Both the position numbers and the translations under genes were made by a program. A stretch of 64,000 bases of DNA, taken from assembly GCF_007655135.1 (NCBI RefSeq), contig NC_045127.1, positions 21,618,199 to 21,682,198 on the forward strand, in the 5' to 3' direction. The DNA comes from Punica granatum. Lineage: Eukaryota; Streptophyta; Magnoliopsida; Myrtales; Lythraceae. The notes under the pieces were generated by a model that was not told the origin of the DNA, searched no databases, and saw only the letters and a list, made by a program, of their open reading frames with translations. The first letter of the stretch is position 1; each line of letters begins with the position of its first letter. This document shows, piece by piece, positions 56,871-64,000 of the stretch.

Positions 56871-58700
56871 TTAGACAAGCATAACTTATTTTCCCGAAAT
56901 AGGAACCCATCATGCCTAAAGAACTTACCACAAGGGGTTTTCTCACAAGCCCAATATTCCTCATAAAATTCATGGTCATCAGCATATAAATTTTTAATGT
57001 ACTCAAAACCAAGCAATTTTGCATCAAGTGTAGAGAGTAATGCATACCTGCGAGAAAGTGCATCGGCGACCACATTCTCCTTACCTTGCTTATACCGAAT
57101 GACGTATGAAAACGTCTCAATGAACTCCACCCATCGGGCATGTCTTTTGTTTAGTTTTTGTTGGCCCTTCAAGTGTTTCAAGGACTCATGATCGGTGTGA
57201 ATCACGAACTCCATAGGCCTAGGTAGTGTTGTCACGTCTCTAAAGCCCGAACCAATGCGTACAACTCCTTAAAGCCCGAACTAATGCATACAACTCCTTG
57301 TCATAAGTGGGATAGTTTAAGGCTGCCCTGCCTAATTTTTCGCTGAAGTAAGCAATTGTTCGTCCTTCCTGCGTAAGAACTGCACCTACACCAATACCTG
57401 AAGCATCACATTCAATCTCAAAAGTTTTAAAAAAGTTAGGTAAAAACAATAAAGGAGACAACAACAAATCTACTTATAAATGGACGCAAAACATGATTCA
57501 TAAGTCTTATAAAAGTGCTCGGAGCATTAGTCAAACCAAATGGCATAACTAACCATTCATACAAACCATATTTTGTTTTAAAGGCAGTTTTTCATTCATC
57601 TCCTTTCATTCAAATCTGATGATAGCCACTCTTTAAATCAATTTTAGAAAATACACAAGAACCATGCAGCTCATCTAACATATCATCTAAGCGAGGAATA
57701 GGATGACGATACTTTACCGTTATGTTGTTGATTGCTCGGCAATCAACGCACGTTCTCCGCGTCCCATCCTTCTTAGGTACAAGTATAACCGAAACGGCGC
57801 ATGGACTTATGCTCTCCCTCACATACCCTTTCTCCGACAACTCACTTACCTGCTGTTGAAGCTCATTTGTTTCCTCAGGATTGCTCCTACAAGTTGGTCG
57901 GTTTGGAATTGTCGAACTGGGAATAAAATCAATTTGATGTTCAACCCCTCGGATTGGAAGTAACCCATGTGGTGTTTCTTCGGGAAAGACATCTTCATAC
58001 TCTTGCAAAAGAGAAACAACAGAACTAGGCAGAACGATATCAAGTTCGTTAGTGTTGAAAAATGCATCTTTGTACAAAAGTACAATCATCAGTTGATTTG
58101 AAAACATTGCTCGCTTAATTTCACTCATTTTTGCATAGAATTTTTTTTTGTTTTTTCTCTGATTTTCTCTCAATGGCCGAATTTTGATTTTCTTTTTCTC
58201 TCTCATTTTTCTCGGCCTCTCTATGATTTTCACTCATTTTCTTTTGTTCACTTCTTTCTTTTGATCACCCTCTTTCTTCACTCTCTTTTTGCAATCTCAC
58301 TTGATCCTCATATACTTGCTGCGGTGTCAATGGTACAAGAGTGATCGATCGTTGATTAAATACAAATGAATATTTGCTCGTAAAGCCGTCATGCTTCACA
58401 TGCCTATCAAACTGCCATGGACGCCCTAGCAACAAGTATCATGCTTGCATCGGTACTACATCACACAACACTTCATCTTCGTATTTACCGATTCAAAATG
58501 CAACTAACACCTGCTTGTTCACCCTTATCTCACCACTATCATTCAACCATTGCAGCTTGTACGGCCTAGGGTGCTTCAACATGGGCAGTCCCAATTTTTC
58601 CACCATTGTTGTGCTTGCGACATTAGTACAACTACCACCATCAATAATCACACTACATACCTTGTCTTTCATGTAGCACCTAGTGTGAAAGATGTTCTCC
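56871..58700 (-). pseudogene. pol: Protease, reverse transcriptase and RNase H of the CRM-like element
   Basis: The protease motif VIIDGGSCTNVAS is at about 58660-58620. After a run of stops and a poly-lysine-like segment (about 58140-58230), reverse transcriptase is visible from about 57980: VSVILVPKKDGTRR, HPIPRLDDMLDELHGS, FSKIDLKSGYHQI, two stops (after HQI and GDE), and [13 protein letters not shown] (about 57540). The frame then passes from RFVVV straight to [15 protein letters not shown] at about 57455-57465: the catalytic box with its Asp pair and the thumb are deleted. RNase H continues ([14 protein letters not shown], then [14 protein letters not shown] and [11 protein letters not shown]), interrupted by a 29-bp tandem duplication (57242-57299) that shifts the frame. 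Confidence 0.85.
57242..57299. repeat. 29-bp tandem duplication in RNase H
   Basis: AAAGCCCGAA...CAACTCCTT occurs twice in a row with three differences between the copies. As 29 is not a multiple of three the frame is lost downstream. Confidence 0.85.
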
Positions 58701-59967
58701 CGCTGCACTTTTTCAACTCCTTTTGTTTGCAAGCTCAATACTCTCCTTGCCACAAATGTCAATGCATATGGAGCTAAATATTCCTCCTCGGGAACGTTCT
58801 CCAATGGGGGCATGTCATCGGTGTCCGAATTTTCAGTGTCAGTCACAATGTCACCTTTGTCTCGTATCACCATGACCCGCTTATTCGGGCATTGATTTGC
58901 TATGTGTCCCTTGCCTTGGCATTTAAAACACTTAATGTCACGGTTCCTGGAGGTAGAAATGTCGGTTTTACCTGGAGGAACGTGGCTGGTTGCATCTTGC
59001 TTTTGCTTGGTTTTCGACTTCGATGTGGATTGCTTCTCATCTTTCTTCCACTGATTCGATTTCCAAGTGGATGTGCTTGGACTTTGGCTTGCACGTGTAT
59101 TGCCTCTCCACTTTGAACTGATTCTCAATCTTGATGGCCATGTGCACCATATCCTCCAACTCCACATAATGTTGTAATTCCACGGCATTTTGAATTTTTC
59201 GGTTCAATTCAGCCAAAAATCTTGCCATAGTAGCCTCCCGATCCTCCTCTACATTTGCTCTAATTATGGCCACTTCCATCTCCTTAAAATATTCCTCTAC
59301 ACTCCGGTTACATTGCCCAAGACTTTGTAACTTATTATACAGCTTCCGATAGTAATAACTAGAAACAAATCGCTTATTCATCACCCTTTTCATTTCCTCC
59401 AACATATCTATAGGTGGGCTCTCTATTTCTTCGCCTATTTATCACCAATTGATCCCACCAGACAATTGTATAATCCGAGAATTCAATTGCTGCCAATTTG
59501 ACTTTTTTCAGCTCGGAATAACTATAACAATCAAATACAAACTCCACCTTTTTCTCACACTCAAGGTATGCTTCGGGATCACTCTTTCCTTGGAACGATG
59601 GGATTTTCATCTTAATACTACCCAAGTTATTGTCTTTCCGATTCCTAGCTTCTCTAAACCACCATCCATGTCTCCTATTACTAACAACTGAATCTCGATC
59701 ATCTTCTTCATCAAAACCAGCCCCATGATTCTCTTCATCTTCAACCCTCACTTCCCTCAGTTAAACTCTTTCCCTCATACGTGCATTAGGAGCGTTTCGT
59801 GGCTGCTCCATACGTGTATTCTCCATCATATCTATCCGTTCATGAACCTGCTCAAACTCCAACCTCATCACACGCCTCATCTCACTCATCATGGCCTCCA
59901 TAAGTATTTTCGAATCAGTCAATTCCGTAGCTCCTTCGGGAATACTCTTAGAACTGTTGTGAGACAT
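58701..59967 (-). pseudogene. gag: gag of the CRM-like element
   Basis: The ATG at 59967 (MSHNSSKSIPEG) opens a frame with a conserved gag core: IKMKIPSFQGKSDPEAYLEC, WWDQLVINRRRNREP, NKRFVSSYYYRKLYNKLQ and MARFLAELNRKIQN. It ends with a CCHC knuckle CFKCQGKGHIANQC (about 58930-58888). An in-frame stop follows RMRERV (59761-59763) and frameshifts occur around 59400-59430 and 59070-59110. The role was RNA packaging in virus-like particles. Confidence 0.83.
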
Positions 59968-60555
59968 GATTGCTGCAAAATAAAGTTAGAAAGAAAGGAC
60001 CTCACATTTCTTCTCCCTTATGTGTTTACACTCAAGAATGTGAATCACTCTACACTCGTATTTTCACTCAAACAAACGTGGCTTTTAACCCTCTAATGTT
60101 CTCACCACTCCTGCCTTTTTCCACTCGATAATTCTCTTTCAGATCTCTTGAAACTAAACGAACAATTCTCCAAAATTTCCAGCAGCAATTCACCAAGAAC
60201 TTACCAAGGAAAATTAATGGTCGAAGGAAATTTAAGGAAGAAAGGAAACAAGAGAGAAGGCAACTACTATGAAGGATTAAATAAACCAGAATGTTATATA
60301 AAATTTTGGGATCAGAATCAATGTAGATCATAAAGAAAGGGAAATAACAACTTTAGAATGGTCTGATGCAAAGAATTTAGATCAAATTGACTACAACAGC
60401 TTCTTTCTTTTCTTATGTTCTTTCGTTTTTTTAGCACCTTTGTTTGCTGAATTTTTTTTTTGGCCGAATTTTTTTTATTGACTAATAACAATCCAGAAAA
60501 GAACAAACTTAACGAAACGAAGCTCAGCAAATTGAAACGAAAATCTGATTTGGAG

Positions 60556-60573
60556 CCTGATGCTCTGATACCA
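60556..60573 (-). other. Primer binding site, initiator tRNA-Met
   Basis: On the minus strand TGGTATCAGAGCATCAGG starts two bases after the 5' LTR end (60576). The first twelve bases match the complement of the initiator tRNA-Met 3' end. Confidence 0.88.
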
Positions 60574-60575
60574 AA

Positions 60576-61384
60576 TGATGCGATTCCCACCAAGAATGAC
60601 GAGACCCGACAACTAAAGGAATCTAAAATCGTTCCGCGATCAAATTTGATTGACAAACTCTCGACCCGTTGTTTACAACATAAACAAGAACCTTGGTATA
60701 ACTGACCTCAACCCGTTATTTATTGCGAAACAAGAACCTCGGTATATAGGAAGACGCCACAAACAGTGGTGAAAAGCTATTTGATAAGTTGATGAAGACG
60801 TCACAAACGGTGGTGGAAAGCCGTTTGATAAGTTGATGATGAACGCCACGAAAACTTTCGATAAGTTCGAATTAGTTCTTCAAGAACCAAAGAGAATACT
60901 CTCATAATTTTCTGAATGTTCATTTTTATTAAAATTCATTAAGATGAATATATATAGACATAAACTAATTTAAATCTGACCATATCTCATCCTATAGATA
61001 AGCAAAATAAAACCTAAAATATTGATAGAGATATGACATAATCTATAAAGATATGAAATCTAAATATCCCGAAAATATCTCCATGAGATTTAAATTTTAA
61101 ACAAATCTGATGATATATTCTCTTGATCTTCAAATATTTTAGAAACTTCCTCAAACACTTGCTAAATTTAGCATTGTCCGGAATCTTCTATGACTTGAAT
61201 CATGTTAATGGATCTTTGTTGATCACGTGGTTCATGTCCAATGGACCTCCACGAATTTGCTTGAGCCCAAACTTCTTGAATCAGACCGTTGAGTTCATCT
61301 TTAAACTTCTTTGCTCGTACTCGCGTAATCGGTCTAATTGGAGCTTGAACTGGATCCCTTGAAGTCGTGCTACGATTTGCATCA
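60576..61384 (-). repeat. 5' LTR of the CRM-like element
   Basis: 809 bp; on the minus strand TGATGCAAATCG...GAATCGCATCA. It still carries a copy of the C-terminal coding tail (61384-61260, PITRVRAKKFKDELNGLI). It shows the empty site for the MITE present in the 3' LTR. Confidence 0.9.
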
Positions 61385-61389
61385 GATTG

Positions 61390-61690
61390 TGAGCCTTTTA
61401 AAAATAAAAAAAAATATATTTCCAATGATTTATAAAAATTCCTCGAGATATGTAAAATTACATGTTTTAAATATCCTGTAAATGGATGTCTTGAAGAAGA
61501 TTTTGTAGACCAATTCTATTTACTTTAGTATTTCCTACACCTTTCCTACGTGATAATCTTCACCTCCTTGATCTCTCTCACAATTTATAGTTAAAAATAT
61601 CAACTCGATTTTTAGAACTTTTATTTATTTATATTATATTTCTTTGTGTGATAAGTATTTATTCCCGCGCAGTATAGACAAGTGATCATT
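61390..61690. other. Spacer downstream of the right-hand gene
   Basis: AT-rich DNA with no gene or repeat end recognised. Confidence 0.4.
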
Positions 61691-61845
61691 TTCTTTGTTT
61701 TTCTTTTTTCTTTTTGCTAACCAGAACTGTCCAAGTTTCATCCAACTGATTAACGAAAATATGTAAACTATCGACGGCGCACGAAGTGAGTAATCACACC
61801 AAAAGTGCTTCAGTGACTTCCAGGGATTTCGAACCCGGGTTCGGA
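61691..61845 (-). mobile_element. 5'-truncated tRNA-derived SINE-like copy
   Basis: On the minus strand the unit begins at CCGAACCCGGGTTCGAAATC, with a B-box-like GGTTCGAAATCC, and includes GTGTGATTACTCACTTCGTG, a motif I associate with plant SINEs. It ends in an A-rich tail (GCAAAAAGAAAAAAG..., 61690-61718). An 8-bp direct repeat, TGATCATT on the plus strand, flanks it (61683-61690 and 61846-61853). The A box is missing, so it is 5'-truncated. Confidence 0.55.
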
Positions 61846-61853
61846 TGATCATT

Positions 61854-62181
61854 CATTTTCAAGTCTTTTGGCCATTATTGTCATTAAAATTTAAAACTTC
61901 CCTTTGTATAAATACTCTTGCCATATATCACTCTAGAAAGGAAACAAAGGAAACCACTCCGCTCATCAAACATAGTGAAGGGGCCTAAGAAATATATGCA
62001 CCAATCAGTATCTCTATGTACAAAATGTATTTTACTAATAGCAGTATACATCATTTCCTAGTATGTCTACGTGTACGTATCTGTATGTCTATACACAACC
62101 ATTCGAGGCCGAGATCATGCAAGCCCCTTGGTCGTTAACATCAACCCTCGTGAAATTGCTAACTGATGGAAAGCATGATCA
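61854..62181. other. 3' flank of the right-hand gene
   Basis: Probably includes the 3' untranslated region of the minus-strand gene ending at 62182. Nothing else recognised. Confidence 0.4.
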
Positions 62182-63488
62182 TTAGTAAGCTAAACCCCCA
62201 GAAAAAGCATCCCCATCATGCAGCAGAGATTCGGTGAGCCAGTAGCCATCCCAAGATCCACCAACTCTCTGCATAGATGTACAAACAAAAATTGGACGCC
62301 ATTAAATTCTCCAACGTACAATTAGCAGAAACTGTCTTTTTTAATTCAACGATGAAATGGTGGAGATCGTTTTGCAGGGAAAGCACGAGACAACAAATAG
62401 CTATGTCGGCTTAAAAGCTTTTCTTATTTCGTTGATGATCTCAGCAACAGCCCTAAATCAGTATTCCCAGGTACAGAAACGAAGGTTACCCTTCACTGCT
62501 AAAAGATGAGATTGAAAGAGAAGTTCTCGACGTCTACTATAATTGATAAAGTAAATAAGGAAACATTAAAGAGGTGAAACGTTTAGACCTGACCCAATGT
62601 AAATTCAAATATTTCTTCCTCCTCCGGCCGAGCTCCTCGTACCCATACCCGCTGCTTATATCGATTCTACCAAGCAGAATAGCCAAACAAAAAAGAATGG
62701 CGTTTAAGAAATGTGAGGGAAAGTCTGAACATACATTCATATCAAATCTAATTTGGACGAACAAAAGTGAAGACAGTGTCAACTAAAAACATATTTGTTT
62801 GTCTAGAGAAAAGAAAGACAATATATTTTGAGACTTGCTAATTTAAGAAGGTTTTATCCATTCACTCGTTTCATACAAGAAACCTTCCCCTCCACTGCAC
62901 TGAAGCCATACTCTTGTTCAAGCAAAAAAATGTATACCTCCTTTACAAACAGGCTGCTCAAGATTTTCCTGTCCTTGTGGCCGAGTAAAACTCTGTATGT
63001 CGAATGGTGAAAAATCCTCCTAAACCTTTCAAACTTTTAGAGAAAATTAAATCAGAAAAGATGTGGTCATGGAATTGAGGAATCACAAATCAAATAATGT
63101 GATTATCTTGTTCACGCACCTGCCCCAGATCAAAGAAGGGTCCAAAGTAAGTTGACCTCTCAAAAGGATCAAACCCAGCAAACTGCCCAATGGAAACCAC
63201 TCTGTTTAGACATCCCAAACATTTGTTCAAATGATATTATCTGGAATATGCCAGACGACGAATTACCATACCCTATACATAACTTCGATACCATAATCTT
63301 GTCGAGGCTGGTCATTGTACTTCAACGAATCAAGCTGGTGTTGCACAGCTTCCTTTGCAGTAAACTACAATCAGACTTCAGGGTATATACTAGAAAAAAA
63401 TATAAGAATACTGCCATGTATCACCTTCTACGGCAGAATGCTTACGTTCAGCCTTGGGCCAAAAGGTCTTTTCTTCCGGGACTCGAGC
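62182..63488 (-). CDS. Conserved plant protein of unknown function, last six exons (5' part not resolved or outside the window)
   Basis: Exons on the minus strand: 63488-63446, 63364-63272, 63182-63120, 63033-62938, 62666-62589, 62268-62182. All have GT-AG borders and continuous phase and give the last 152 residues, ending ...FSGGLAY and TAA (62182-62184). Segments in order: SRKKRPFGPRLN; AVQHQLDSLKYNDQPRQDYG; FAGFDPFERSTYFGPFFDLG; FRRIFHHSTYRVLLGHKDRK; NRYKQRVWVRGARPEEEEIF; GGSWDGYWLTESLLHDGDAF. I recognise the pattern as a conserved single-copy-like plant protein, perhaps plastid-located, but cannot name it or give a function. The many invariant-looking aromatic residues argue for a functional gene. 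Further exons should lie above 63490; an open stretch at about 63606-63540 (ATQFFGSPVNADSLLS) could be one, but no donor was clear. Confidence 0.78.
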
Positions 63489-64000
63489 CTGCAGTACACA
63501 AAAGATGACCTTAAATCTATGAAAATGACTCTTTTGCTTCCTGATATAAGCAGAAAGTGGACAGCAAGGAGTCTGCATTGACAGGAGAGCCAAAAAACTG
63601 AGTTGCAAACAACTGCATATAATATCAGCTTTTCTTCATCGCAAAAAATGAGAAAGCAAGCTCCTTTCCGGCAAAATAAGGATAGCTGGTTAAGTCAATG
63701 AAGCAAGAACCCACTATGGATAAATAGCCACACAGAAACTAGAAGTTCCCAATATCCATGAGCATGTCTATACTGCTTAATTATAATACAAACATCAAAT
63801 TATAAGGGACGCTCATGGGCCAAGTACAATGAAATAGAAAAACTAATAGCTAATGAAGGGCACAAAGGGTCCAATAATGAGAATCGAACTAAACATATAT
63901 ATACATATACAATTAACAAGGAAGGTAACTTTGGATTTTCCAAAATCTCCTAGGAGGGGAGAATGCGTTATTCTCAGTGCATCTTGGACTAATAAATTTA
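63489..64000 (-). other. Upstream intron or exon sequence of the right-hand gene
   Basis: The gene must continue here on the minus strand, because its first recognised exon starts in phase 1. I could not define more exons; the window ends inside the gene or its 5' region. Confidence 0.4.

Larger units (their letters stand above)
54168..61384 (-). mobile_element. Complete Ty3 element resembling the CRM clade, inactivated
   Basis: It is bounded by a perfect duplication GATTG (54163-54167 and 61385-61389). The 5' LTR is 60576-61384 and the 3' LTR 54168-55219. The PBS, gag, protease, reverse transcriptase, RNase H and integrase follow in Ty3 order on the minus strand. The reading frame continues through the polypurine tract into the 3' LTR, a feature known for CRM (centromeric) chromoviruses; the integrase and gag motifs also match that group from memory. 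It has been damaged by stops, frameshifts, a deletion in reverse transcriptase, loss of the integrase Glu, and two insertions (54653-54899 and 55377-55919). Confidence 0.85.

Overview
This is eukaryotic, plant nuclear DNA, most likely from a eudicot. It holds a ten-exon gene of the plastid DXS family with GT-AG introns, the end of a second spliced gene, and plant-type LTR retrotransposons. The gag-like ORF1 remnant and the long-LTR family remind me of Myrtales such as pomegranate, but that is a weak guess. I see no bacterial operon, CRISPR array, phage or tRNA/rRNA gene.

Region 1 (1-38624) is a nest of LTR retrotransposon sequence. The main family has very long LTRs (about 4.2-5.1 kb when not internally deleted), starts close to TGTCAGCACCCC and ends in GTACA or similar; I infer a Tat/Ogre-like Ty3 lineage. 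At least seven LTR copies are visible: a plus-strand tail (1-2829); a deleted minus LTR 'B' (4034-20383); a plus solo LTR (7535-12259); minus LTR 'A' (21014-35246); a minus solo LTR (22326-32348); a minus solo LTR inside that one (25101-30011); and a minus fragment 'C' (35247-38624). LTRs A and B are each followed on the minus strand by a primer binding site and leader, and B also by an ORF1 remnant. A complete but dead chromodomain Ty3 element of Tekay/Del type (4428-19742) sits in LTR B. Its own 5' LTR carries a hAT element and the plus-strand solo LTR. Most boundaries were fixed from target-site duplications and from comparing the two LTRs of one element.

Region 2 (38625-53640) is the genic island. 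A Tekay-like solo LTR (39176-42771, perfect TSD GAATC) lies about 0.9 kb downstream of the stop of a minus-strand type III 1-deoxy-D-xylulose-5-phosphate synthase-like gene (43662-52074, 10 exons, 719 or 713 residues). This protein lacks the Asp of the thiamine-diphosphate GDG motif and one active-site His. A 1.3 kb terminal-inverted-repeat element lies about 0.26 kb upstream of its start codon.

Region 3 (54163-61389) is a complete, inactivated minus-strand Ty3 element resembling the CRM clade, with TSD GATTG. It has an initiator-Met PBS and a polypurine tract inside coding sequence, so that the reading frame runs into the 3' LTR. It contains two later insertions and a deletion that removes the reverse transcriptase catalytic box. 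Region 4 (61390-64000) has a 5'-truncated SINE-like copy and the last six recognisable exons of a minus-strand plant gene that I cannot name.

Nothing here forms a multi-gene system. The genes stand alone and the rest is layered transposon history. I did not find a convincing new biological system; the best leads are the altered DXS-like active site and the hAT element carrying a tRNA-like pol III promoter.
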